A DNA stretch of 17,441 nucleotides from UBA7236 sp964638865. GTDB taxonomy: Bacteria; Bacteroidota; Bacteroidia; Chitinophagales; BACL12. Shown in pieces: positions 1 through 8,148 of the stretch (position 1 is its first letter; each line of letters begins with the position of its first letter). The position numbers and the translations under genes were made by a program. The notes below the pieces were generated by a model. That model ran no database searches. It worked only from the letters and a program-made list of their open reading frames with translations, and had not been told where the DNA came from. The stretch spans positions 1-17,441 of the forward strand of contig CAZXBG010000090.1 of the NCBI GenBank assembly GCA_964638865.1, written 5' to 3'.

Positions 1-65
1 ATTCGTGGCTAATTTTTTCATCCGTATTGTGGACTAAAAAAGGGTTGCCACGAATTATTTGTGGC
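1..65. repeat. Three-armed inverted repeat, possible bidirectional terminator
   Basis: The word ATTCGTGGC (1-9) is matched by its exact reverse complement GCCACGAAT (47-55), followed at once by a near copy ATTTGTGGC (57-65). Arms two and three form a compact 19-nt palindrome. Read on the plus strand it is followed by ATTCTTTTT. Read on the minus strand it is followed, after AACCC, by six T. It could therefore end the leftward PUL transcript, whose last gene stops at 121, or a plus-strand transcript entering from outside. The element begins at the window edge and may be longer. The gene-free stretch 66-120 shows nothing else. Confidence 0.45.
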
Positions 66-120
66 ATTCTTTTTATGCTATAAATAAATTTGGAGCTCTG
101 TGAGTAAATGATAGGTAGAT

Positions 121-816
121 CTATATTTTAAATGAAAATCCACCTTTCTTTAATTCCTCATATCTGCGTTTATTAAATTTATAAAGTTTTGCAGCGCGAT
201 GAGAAACGCCTGTTTGTTTTTCCTTTAATTCGGTGAGTAAATTGTATCCGAGTATTTTTTTACGGAAATTTCTTTTATCTATCTCCATTTCCAGAATGGC
301 TTCGTATAAATGTTGTAATTGGGTTAATGTAAATTTTTCAGGAAGTAATTCAAATCCGACAGGTTCGATCTTTATTCGGTTTTTTAGTGTTTCTATTCCC
401 TTTTCTGCGATCTCCTTATGATCGAAAGCCAGCTTCGGCAAATTATATGCCGGCCACCAGAATGCTTTTTTCGCGAAAGAGGTCACCGGGTGTAACCCAT
501 TATTTCCTGACTTAATAATTGCAAAGTATGCCACCGTTATTACTCTGCCTTGCGGATGTCGGTTGATGCTGCCGAATGTATAGAATTGATTCATAAACAC
601 ATTGCCCAAACCGGTTAGTTCATGCAAAACCCTTTCTGCAGCTTTATCGATATTTTCTGTATCATAGGCCAGATTTCCCGGAAGAGCTTTCCATTTTTTA
701 AAGGGCTCTTCATTTCTGTCGATAAGCAATATCTTCAGTTCACCTTCATCAAAACCGAATATTACACAGTCAACGGAGAAGTCTGAATGGAGAGGGGGTA
801 ATTTATTGGTGGCCAT
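121..816 (-). CDS. NrtR/AraR-like transcriptional regulator (degenerate Nudix domain + winged helix)
   Basis: A 231-aa cytoplasmic protein with an N-terminal Nudix-fold domain (about residues 10-145) and a C-terminal winged-helix DNA-binding region (about 155-231, starting near LLPEKFTL and including the RNFRKK segment). The Nudix box at 47-70 is broken: the expected G, catalytic E and E positions of G-x5-E-x7-REUxEExGU read N48, V63 and L67, although E54, R62, E66 and G69 remain. It is therefore probably a ligand sensor rather than a hydrolase. This is the layout of NrtR and of the Bacteroides arabinose regulator AraR. It is the last gene of the PUL, on the same strand as the enzymes and 121 bp after the GH3 gene. 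That gap shows no clear terminator. An imperfect ATACT/AGTAT repeat at 841-862 lies upstream. The most likely role is to control this PUL; the ligand is unknown. Confidence 0.85.
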   Translation of the reverse strand: MATNKLPPLHSDFSVDCVIFGFDEGELKILLIDRNEEPFKKWKALPGNLAYDTENIDKAAERVLHELTGLGNVFMNQFYTFGSINRHPQGRVITVAYFAIIKSGNNGLHPVTSFAKKAFWWPAYNLPKLAFDHKEIAEKGIETLKNRIKIEPVGFELLPEKFTLTQLQHLYEAILEMEIDKRNFRKKILGYNLLTELKEKQTGVSHRAAKLYKFNKRRYEELKKGGFSFKI

Positions 817-937
817 AATTCAGGAACAATAATACAAAATATACTATGGAAAAATAAAGTATTTATTTACAGATTAAACCTAATATCCACACAGATGAAA
901 TTTTGAGGTTGAGGAGAGGTAAACCCATACACACTTA

Positions 938-3217
938 TCACTCTAAAACAAAGGATTTTTTTAATCCCGTTTCGGAATTCCCTCCTACTTGAATATCAAA
1001 TTCTCCCGATTCATAAATTAATTTACCCTCACTACCATAAAAAGAAAGGTGAGACGTAGAGATGGTAAAGGTTACTACTTTAGATTCTCCTGCCTTAAGG
1101 AACATTTTGTTAAACCCCTGCAATTCTTTAACAGGACGGGTAATTGACGCAACTTTATCGGTGATATATAATTGGGTTATTTCCACACCATCCCTTACAC
1201 CACTATTTTTCAAATCGACACTCACCGTTATTGTCTTATCTTTTTTCAGAACCTCCGACGATAATTTCAAATTAGAATATTCAAAGGTGGTATAACTCAA
1301 CCCATAACCAAAAGCATATAACGGAGTATTTTCAACATCCAGATATTTTGAATTGTATTTACTGTTTGGATCAAATGGTCTTCCGGTTTTTTTCATATTG
1401 TAATAAACGGGAATCTGCCCAACTGACTGTGGAAACGACATTGTTAATTTTCCGGAAGGATTTACATCTCCAAATAATATATCTGCAATTGCATTACCGG
1501 CTTCTGTTCCGGCAAACCATGTTTCTACAATAGCCGGAATATTTTCATTTTCCCAGGTAAGTGTTAAGGGACGACCATTCATTAAAACCAAAACAATAGG
1601 TTTTCCGGTTTTAAGAATTGCTTTTAAAAGATCCATTTGATTTTCAGGAATACCAATAACACTTCTGCTTGCTGCTTCTCCCGACATCCCCTGACTTTCG
1701 CCTAATATCATAACTACAACATCCGATTTATTAGCAATCTCTACTGCATCTTTTATCATCTGGTCAGGAGTGCGGGTATCTATTTCAATATTACCTCCAT
1801 TATCATTTAATTTTTTAAGCAAAATTTTATCTTCAATAATATTTGCGCCTTTTGAATATAAAATATTTGTTTTCCCTTCCGTTGCGTTTGTTACGCCTGC
1901 AAATACACTTACCGCTGTTTTCCAGTCACCTGCAGCACTCCAGTTACCGATCAGATTGCGTTGATCATTTGCTAAAGGACCTATCAATGCAATAGTTCCT
2001 TTTTTATCCAAGGGTAATAGTGCATTTTCATTCTTTAATAACACAATAGATTTTTGTGCCATTTCTCTTGCTGCAAGAAGATTTTCGGCAGTCATTATTT
2101 CTGTTTTTTCTCTCTCCGGATTACAATATCGATATGGATCTTCAAATAAACCAAGATCATATTTAATACCGAGAATATTTTTTACGGCATTATTAATCGT
2201 GGAAATAGTAACCTTTCCATCTTCCACAGATTGTTTTAAAAAATTATAAAATACAGCGCCTTGCATATCCATATCAACTCCTGCATTTAATGATAATTCA
2301 CCTGCATTTTTTTCATTTGCTGCAAAACCGTGATTTATCATTTCATTTATAGATGTATAATCTGTAACAACAAATCCTTTAAAATTCCATTCCTCCCGTA
2401 AAATATTTTGCAACAAAAAATTATTTGCGGATGCAGGAACTCCGTTCACGTCGTTAAAAGCTGTCATAAATGTACCAACACCTGCATCAACGCACGCTTT
2501 AAAAGGAGGCAAATATGTTTCGCGCAAACTAATTTCCGAAACATCAACAGTATTGTAATCCCGACCACCATGCGCAGCACCATATGCAGCAAAATGTTTC
2601 GCACAAGCAACTATGGTATTATTTTTAGATAGGTCAGAACCCTGAAATCCTTTTACCCTTGCCGCAGCAATTAAAGAACCTAAATAAACATCTTCACCAC
2701 TCCCTTCCGCAACTCTTCCCCAACGAGGATCACGCGTAATATCTACCATTGGGGCAAAGGTCCAGTTGATCCCCTCTGCCGATGCTTCTGATGCAGCAAT
2801 TCTTGCGGAATTTTCCATCGCATTAATATCCCAGGAACAGGATTCGGCAATGGGGATTGGAAAAATTGTACGATGTCCGTGAATAACATCGTATCCAAAC
2901 AATAATGGAATTCCCAATCTGGTTTCTTCCACCGCTATTTTTTGAAGTTTACGTGTATATTCAACGGTATATGCATTAAAAACAGCTCCTGCTTTACCTT
3001 CCCGAATATCATCCAAATAAGTTGTGCGCAATGTTGGTCCGGTTACATCCCAATCGGAAGTAAATAAAACCATTTGGCCTATTTTTTCTTCCAGGGTCAT
3101 CTTCGTTATTAAGTCATTAATAAAAATTTCTTTTGGCGATAATGGAGTTTCTTTTTTTGTAGTAAATCCCAAAAAAAGAAATAATATACCCAAACAAAAC
3201 AAATAATTTCTTTTCAT
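938..3217 (-). CDS. bglX: Glycoside hydrolase family 3 beta-glucosidase (BglX-like), periplasmic
   Basis: A 759-aa exo-acting beta-glucosidase that releases glucose from the non-reducing end of oligosaccharides. The ATG at 3217 gives a normal signal peptide (MKRN then a hydrophobic run) without a lipobox, suggesting a soluble periplasmic enzyme. An in-frame TTG at 3226 is possible but less likely. Numbering from the ATG, the (beta/alpha)8 barrel covers about 30-355, with substrate-binding KH at 207-208 (KHFAAYGA) and the expected nucleophile D286 in VTDYTS. The second sandwich domain carries GESQGMSGEA with E514 as probable acid/base. A C-terminal FnIII-like domain follows from about 650. The length is normal for BglX. 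It lies 10 bp after the GH144 gene, so the two are probably cotranscribed. Together with GH144 it would finish beta-1,2-gluco-oligosaccharides; other beta-glucoside linkages remain possible. Confidence 0.93.
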   Translation of the reverse strand: MKRNYLFCLGILFLFLGFTTKKETPLSPKEIFINDLITKMTLEEKIGQMVLFTSDWDVTGPTLRTTYLDDIREGKAGAVFNAYTVEYTRKLQKIAVEETRLGIPLLFGYDVIHGHRTIFPIPIAESCSWDINAMENSARIAASEASAEGINWTFAPMVDITRDPRWGRVAEGSGEDVYLGSLIAAARVKGFQGSDLSKNNTIVACAKHFAAYGAAHGGRDYNTVDVSEISLRETYLPPFKACVDAGVGTFMTAFNDVNGVPASANNFLLQNILREEWNFKGFVVTDYTSINEMINHGFAANEKNAGELSLNAGVDMDMQGAVFYNFLKQSVEDGKVTISTINNAVKNILGIKYDLGLFEDPYRYCNPEREKTEIMTAENLLAAREMAQKSIVLLKNENALLPLDKKGTIALIGPLANDQRNLIGNWSAAGDWKTAVSVFAGVTNATEGKTNILYSKGANIIEDKILLKKLNDNGGNIEIDTRTPDQMIKDAVEIANKSDVVVMILGESQGMSGEAASRSVIGIPENQMDLLKAILKTGKPIVLVLMNGRPLTLTWENENIPAIVETWFAGTEAGNAIADILFGDVNPSGKLTMSFPQSVGQIPVYYNMKKTGRPFDPNSKYNSKYLDVENTPLYAFGYGLSYTTFEYSNLKLSSEVLKKDKTITVSVDLKNSGVRDGVEITQLYITDKVASITRPVKELQGFNKMFLKAGESKVVTFTISTSHLSFYGSEGKLIYESGEFDIQVGGNSETGLKKSFVLE

Positions 3218-3227
3218 TAAAATCAAT

Positions 3228-5225
3228 TTAATAAGTAAAACTTAATTTTTCTGCTGCATCAATTACTTCAGGGCAAGACATAAATAAATTCCAAAGTAAT
3301 TGGGTGCGATAATTTTCTATCATCACTATCATTGGCCCTTGATCAATTGCAAGGTAGGAAGTGCCAAACCAACCTTCTGTTGCATTAAATGCGTCGGTAA
3401 ATCCATATTCTCCCCAAATTTTATCGCCAATGGTATAATAAAAGAAACGAATTGCATCCAGTGAATATTCGGGTGTGTAGGGAATAGAGGCAACAGCGGC
3501 AGTAGGCGAAATTACACCAAGATCGTTGGTAGGAGAATGTGCAGAATATCCAAATTGATTATCACTTGCAGTAAGTCCCCAACAATCTTCACTATATCCC
3601 ACAAAATCTTGCGGGTTATCTATACAATACGCCCGATTAATGAAAGTGTGATTTTGATTTTGTGTCCAGTAATTTGCGTAAGTATCATTTAATGTTGTAG
3701 GATTAATACCAAGAAAAGAATAATGTGCAAAAAACAAAGGACCACCATAAGGAAAACCCAATGGCAAAGTATATCCATAATAATTATTTCCATTGATAAA
3801 ATAATCGGAATCGGCCCAACCATTGTGATAAACAGAAGCATCTATGGTATGTGCTGTTGATGCGGCTGCAAGAAAATAGGTAATTAAACATTCATTAAAT
3901 CCATTTATTTGCATATTCATAGCCCAACCAAGATCAGGTGACCAATGCCAATACAACACATCTTCACCGCCCTTTGTGAACCAATCCCATTCCACAGTTT
4001 CCCAAAGTGCATTTATTTTTCCTTTCAAAGTATTTTCAAAAGGATCAGCAGCATTTAAATATTGACGCACACATAATAATCCCTGAATCAAATAAGAGGT
4101 TTCTACAAGATCGGCACCGTTATCATTAGGGCTAAAAGGAACAACCTCTCCGGTATTTCCATCCATCCAATGCGGCCACACGCCATGAAATCTATCGGCA
4201 GTTGTAAGAAAATCAACGATGGTATTTAATCGGTCAACACCTTCACTTCTCGAAATAAAATTTCTATCCATTGCAACAATAATACACATCACCCCAAAAC
4301 CTGAACCACCAATTGTAACAACGTTGGGTGTCGCATTTCTTTCCGGACTTAAGCCACTTACCGGATGGCCGAAGTCCCAAAAATATTTAAATGTTTGTTG
4401 TTGAACAATTGTCAATAATTCGTCGTCACTCACTACAGGAAATTTTGGAGTGGAATCTATTTCCGTATAAAAATTATCGGTAAATCCATTAAAGGTATAA
4501 ATATCGTTCTCTGCATATAAATTGTTAGATAAAGTAAATGTATATTTTTGAAAATGAACAAGTGTTGAAACCGAATTAATGGTAAGAATTGTATTATCCT
4601 CTGACAATTCAAATTCCAATGTTTCATTAAATCCTGGCCTTGCGACTGCCGCTGCAGCAGAATTGACCGTTGCAGGATCAACAGGATGATTAAATGTAAT
4701 AATAGCTTCCGGTTCTCTACTCACATTTGTAATGCGTGATTCACTCAACAGATCTTTTCCATCAATAATAAATGAAGTGATTAATAAAGTTCCCGCCTGA
4801 GTTTGGAGTGTTACTGAAAACCCTTTAAATATCTCGTCGCCGACTCCGGTTAAAGTTTGCCCTACATCGAGAGTATATGTTGCATTATTTTGAAGTGGAA
4901 GATGGGAAAAAGAAATAGTTCTATTTTCGTCGAGAAATGATTCGTTTAAAACAACTTCTCCATCAGGTCCTGATAAAGTAATACCATCAATAGTTGTAAT
5001 ATTTAAGGGAATACTAAATGAAAGCACAATTGGCTGATCAATTGGCGTATTGATATTTTCAGCGCCACTATTTAAATTCACCACATAGGTGCCGAAATGA
5101 ATATAATTAAGTTGAAAATAATCAGCATTCTGATCTGTAATTATTTCTTTTTTGCAGGCGGTAAATCCATTTACCAAAAGTGTAAATAAAATGACAAAAT
5201 ACATGTTATAACGAATTTTTATCAT
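3228..5225 (-). CDS. GH144-type glucanase lipoprotein with N-terminal Ig-like (Big_5) domains
   Basis: A 665-aa lipoprotein with a glucoamylase-like (COG5368/Pfam Glycoamylase) catalytic domain. Cys24 in GFTAC is the likely lipidation site. Two Big_5-like beta domains follow (about 40-145 and 150-255), then the (alpha/alpha)6 catalytic domain from about 265 to the end, starting LLTIVQQQTFKYFWDF. Acidic candidates are D372 and E375 in NGADLVETSY and E444 in NGFNEC. The D-x-x-E pattern and the 69-residue gap from E375 to E444 agree with the acids I recall as important in Chitinophaga endo-beta-1,2-glucanase (D139, E142, E211). The predicted action is endo-cleavage of beta-1,2-glucan at the cell surface. 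A second in-frame ATG (5204, residue 8) is an alternative start; the first keeps K3 and R5 for a normal signal peptide. The gene begins 11 bp after the U-tract of a strong terminator. Related COG5368 families with other specificities cannot be excluded. Confidence 0.87.
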   Translation of the reverse strand: MIKIRYNMYFVILFTLLVNGFTACKKEIITDQNADYFQLNYIHFGTYVVNLNSGAENINTPIDQPIVLSFSIPLNITTIDGITLSGPDGEVVLNESFLDENRTISFSHLPLQNNATYTLDVGQTLTGVGDEIFKGFSVTLQTQAGTLLITSFIIDGKDLLSESRITNVSREPEAIITFNHPVDPATVNSAAAAVARPGFNETLEFELSEDNTILTINSVSTLVHFQKYTFTLSNNLYAENDIYTFNGFTDNFYTEIDSTPKFPVVSDDELLTIVQQQTFKYFWDFGHPVSGLSPERNATPNVVTIGGSGFGVMCIIVAMDRNFISRSEGVDRLNTIVDFLTTADRFHGVWPHWMDGNTGEVVPFSPNDNGADLVETSYLIQGLLCVRQYLNAADPFENTLKGKINALWETVEWDWFTKGGEDVLYWHWSPDLGWAMNMQINGFNECLITYFLAAASTAHTIDASVYHNGWADSDYFINGNNYYGYTLPLGFPYGGPLFFAHYSFLGINPTTLNDTYANYWTQNQNHTFINRAYCIDNPQDFVGYSEDCWGLTASDNQFGYSAHSPTNDLGVISPTAAVASIPYTPEYSLDAIRFFYYTIGDKIWGEYGFTDAFNATEGWFGTSYLAIDQGPMIVMIENYRTQLLWNLFMSCPEVIDAAEKLSFTY

Positions 5226-5236
5226 AGCCCAAATAT

Positions 5237-5267
5237 AAAAAAACAGGAGCAGTTTTCACTACTCCTG
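5237..5267 (-). terminator. Rho-independent terminator between LamG and GH144 genes
   Basis: On the minus strand a 10-bp stem (CAGGAGTAGT with ACTGCTCCTG, GAAA tetraloop) is followed directly by seven T (5237-5243). One pair is U-G on the minus-strand RNA but a C-A mismatch on the plus strand, and there is no T-run on the plus side, so it works leftward. It lies 32 bp beyond the LamG stop and just before the GH144 start. The octamer TATATTTG (5230-5237), a match to the Bacteroidota -7 consensus, overlaps the end of the T-run, but no clear -33 element was seen. Confidence 0.85.
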
Positions 5268-5299
5268 GTATAAAAAAAATATTAATCTATAAAATTCAA

Positions 5300-6550
5300 T
5301 TAATCGGCATTTTCCGAATCATATAAAACACCAACTTCAGATTCCGTAAGTGCTTTATCAAAAATTCTGAAATCATCTAACGCACCAATAAAGGTGTTAG
5401 TAGCAGTGTTATAATCTGACCAACCAGTTGCTGTATTTATACGGCTGCACATAAATCCAAGCGTTAATTTAGGATCTATACCTACAATTGCATCACCTGT
5501 AACATCCGCTTTATCAGCGATAGCAAGATCTTTCAAATACCATTCGGTTGTTTCTGCATCAAGATCAACTTGCATTGCTTTAACACCGTTGAAATATATT
5601 GTTTTAGTTGCGGTAGCAGCATCATGTGTCATAACAAGATGTGCCCAAGAATTATCACCAATTAGATCTTTAATAGATCCTGTGTAATCATATAATACTT
5701 GTCCGCCAATTGAGCCGTCGCCGTTAGGATCTGTCCAAGCTGTTCCGAAAAAATGTGAATTTGGGTCAGGACTGATCATGTGACTTGTAGCAAGTTTTGT
5801 CCATGCAAGTTCACCACCAACTTCCATAAAATATCCTCTCTCGGTTGCAAGACCAAACATGATTTTACTTCCTGCAGCATAATCAGCGCTATTCACTTTA
5901 AACCAAACACTGAATGTTGTGCTTGCATTTACAAAAGTTGATCCGCTTAATTCAATAATATCACCGGCTCCTGCAGCTCCACCGGAAAACATTGCAGCGC
6001 TGTTTACATTACCCCAACGATCGGCAGTCCATGTATTTTTTTCATAAGAGGAAGCTGCATTTCCCGTGATGTCGGAAACTGTGCCATCCAATGGTAAATA
6101 CATTACCTGAAAATCTGATTGAGGAGGTGTATCAAGACCAATTCCTTCTGTTGTAAATGAAGTGGTAACTGTTGTTGCAGTTTCACCAAGGTCAGATTTA
6201 ACACCTGCAATTTCAAGATCAAAATTTGTTCCTCTGAAAAGAACATCAGTAGGATCGATTGTTACAGTGCTTCCGGAAGCAGAAACTGAAATAGCAATAT
6301 CGTTATTGCCTTGTGAAAGCGTTATTGCTGATAAAGTTGCAGCATCAACCGCTGTGCTAAATTCCACTACAATATTTTCAGTAACTGAAACTCCTGTTGC
6401 AGAGGTTGCACCATAAAGATCAATTACACCAGACATAATAGATTCAACCGAAATTGCAGGATTCGGAGTGTCTTCATCTTTTTTACATGATGTGAAAGTT
6501 ATACTTCCAATCAGTGTGAACATTAAAAAATAATTTATTAAACGTTTCAT
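5300..6550 (-). CDS. LamG-domain surface lipoprotein, probable surface glycan-binding protein (SusE/F position)
   Basis: A 416-aa lipoprotein: signal peptide MKRLINYFLMF, lipobox FTSC with Cys22, then KKDED, which resembles the acidic surface-export signal of Bacteroidota lipoproteins. A Big_5-like Ig domain spans about 33-137 (VTENIVVEFSTAVD is its typical strand). A LamG/concanavalin-like jelly roll covers about 148-412 and ends with the usual GALDDFRIFDKALTESEV motif. No catalytic signature was seen, so the likely role is holding glycan at the cell surface beside SusC/SusD. It follows susD after 89 bp and precedes a terminator, so it is the last gene of the transport and binding part. LamG folds also occur in enzymes and adhesins, so binding is inferred from position and the absence of active-site motifs. 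Confidence 0.82.
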   Translation of the reverse strand: MKRLINYFLMFTLIGSITFTSCKKDEDTPNPAISVESIMSGVIDLYGATSATGVSVTENIVVEFSTAVDAATLSAITLSQGNNDIAISVSASGSTVTIDPTDVLFRGTNFDLEIAGVKSDLGETATTVTTSFTTEGIGLDTPPQSDFQVMYLPLDGTVSDITGNAASSYEKNTWTADRWGNVNSAAMFSGGAAGAGDIIELSGSTFVNASTTFSVWFKVNSADYAAGSKIMFGLATERGYFMEVGGELAWTKLATSHMISPDPNSHFFGTAWTDPNGDGSIGGQVLYDYTGSIKDLIGDNSWAHLVMTHDAATATKTIYFNGVKAMQVDLDAETTEWYLKDLAIADKADVTGDAIVGIDPKLTLGFMCSRINTATGWSDYNTATNTFIGALDDFRIFDKALTESEVGVLYDSENAD

Positions 6551-6639
6551 ATTTGATTCTTTAATTTGTTTTGAAATGACAAAATAGTTGTTTGTGTAAA
6601 AATAACACTAAGTTTCCTAAAATCAAAACGAAATGTCAC

Positions 6640-8148
6640 CTACCATCCGGGATTTTGCGTTATAGTACCTCCCGAAAGGTCGATCTCGCTTTGAGGTATT
6701 GGTAAAAGTTCATGTTTCCCACTTATAAACCCAAGAGGGCCAAGCACGTCAGATGCAGTTCCGGTTCTTATCAGGTCGAAAAATCTTTCGCCTTCCATAG
6801 CAAATTCGCTTCGGCGTTGTTTCCGTATTTCTGCGCGAATTGCGTCCTGACCTGCTGCTAGTGAAGGCAAAAGACCTGCACGTTCTCTAATCAAATTGAT
6901 ATATATCAACGCATCGCCCGTGTTACCTGTCTCATTTGCTGCTTCTGCAGCTATCAATAAAACCTCAGCATAACGAAGAAGCCTAATATTATATCCCCAT
7001 TGTTCCACTGTAGTTGTGCCGGGTGTCCATATCTTTTGATTATAGGTTTCAATTTCCAGTGTATCCGTCATTGTATCATCAGTGTAGGTTACATCATTTG
7101 TAGAAATATCGCCGACAATAAATACACCATCAATTGTTTCTCCTAAGAAAATAATTGTTGCATCTTTTCTTTCATCTCCTGCCTCAAAACTATTAATAAG
7201 ATCAACGGAAGGACGATTAAATCCCCAACCTTTATTTGGATCTCCTCTTACGCCCTGCGTATTTGCGTATTGATTACCACCAAGTTCGCTACTTTCAAAA
7301 GGTCGGGATCCAACTTCAAAAATTGATTCCATTCCGTATTGTCCTGCAACAGAAAATGCCATTTCGAAATCGGCTTCCAAAACATATAAACCGGAATTAA
7401 TTATTTCAGTTGTATAAATTAATGCATTCGCATAATCTGCTCTGTATAAATAAACTTTTGCCAACAATAATTTAGCTGCACCTCTTGTTGCCCTGCCGAG
7501 ATCGGGTGCACTATATTCTGTTTTTTCGGGTAAATTACTGATAGCCTCCAAAAGATCAGGAATAATAATTTCATTATAAATTTCTATTTTTGGTGAACGC
7601 GGTAAACTAAATTCCGGTGTTGTGGAAACAACCTTTGGAACATCGCCGAAAGAGCGCACAAGGTTAAAATAAAATAATGCGCGAAGGAATTTAGCTTCTG
7701 CAATATATCTGCTTTTTAATGCTTCATCCATTTCAATTGGAGGCACTTTTTCGATCACAACATTTGCGCTTTTAATTGATTTGTACAATGCGCCGTAATA
7801 CGGAAAAATATCTGCCGAAGTGGAAGTAAAAGTGTAATTTTCAAAAAGCTCCAAACGCGCAGCATCACCGGGATTGCTTCCTTTGCGTGCATCGTCGGAA
7901 AGAATATCGGTAATAGGAAAACCACCATACCAATAACTCCAATTATGCAAGGTGCCATATACTGCATTTACGGAAAGTAACGCATCAGCTTCTGTTTGCG
8001 GGAAAAGTGCTTCTGTTATCGATCCTTGTGGACTAATATTCAGAAAATCGTCGCCACAGGAAGTAAAGGTTAAAATACCCAAAGCTGTGCAGAGAATGAT
8101 TAATTTTCGAATTGAATTATTTATAAAAATTTTCATATGTTGTAACAT
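6640..8148 (-). CDS. SusD/RagB-family nutrient-uptake outer-membrane lipoprotein
   Basis: A 502-aa SusD homologue that caps the SusC barrel and binds oligosaccharide outside the cell. The signal peptide ends at lipobox FTSC (Cys31), followed by GDDFLNISPQG; the D-D after Cys fits surface export. The helical TPR-like body is typical, for example FLRALFYFNLVRSFGDVP in the N-terminal half. The strongly conserved C-terminal segment RRSEFAMEGERFFDLIRTG is at 445-463, and the protein ends ITQNPGW. Size is normal. The ATG at 8148 overlaps the SusC stop (TAATG), suggesting translational coupling. A second ATG at 8136 (MKIFINN) gives an equally good signal peptide and is a real alternative. The polysaccharide specificity cannot be read from the sequence. 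Confidence 0.96.
   Translation of the reverse strand: MLQHMKIFINNSIRKLIILCTALGILTFTSCGDDFLNISPQGSITEALFPQTEADALLSVNAVYGTLHNWSYWYGGFPITDILSDDARKGSNPGDAARLELFENYTFTSTSADIFPYYGALYKSIKSANVVIEKVPPIEMDEALKSRYIAEAKFLRALFYFNLVRSFGDVPKVVSTTPEFSLPRSPKIEIYNEIIIPDLLEAISNLPEKTEYSAPDLGRATRGAAKLLLAKVYLYRADYANALIYTTEIINSGLYVLEADFEMAFSVAGQYGMESIFEVGSRPFESSELGGNQYANTQGVRGDPNKGWGFNRPSVDLINSFEAGDERKDATIIFLGETIDGVFIVGDISTNDVTYTDDTMTDTLEIETYNQKIWTPGTTTVEQWGYNIRLLRYAEVLLIAAEAANETGNTGDALIYINLIRERAGLLPSLAAGQDAIRAEIRKQRRSEFAMEGERFFDLIRTGTASDVLGPLGFISGKHELLPIPQSEIDLSGGTITQNPGW

Noticed and set aside
841..862. ATACT/AGTAT inverted repeat upstream of the regulator gene as an autoregulatory operator
   Set aside because: Arms are only 5 bp, AT-rich, and unrelated to the susC palindrome; not enough to call a site.
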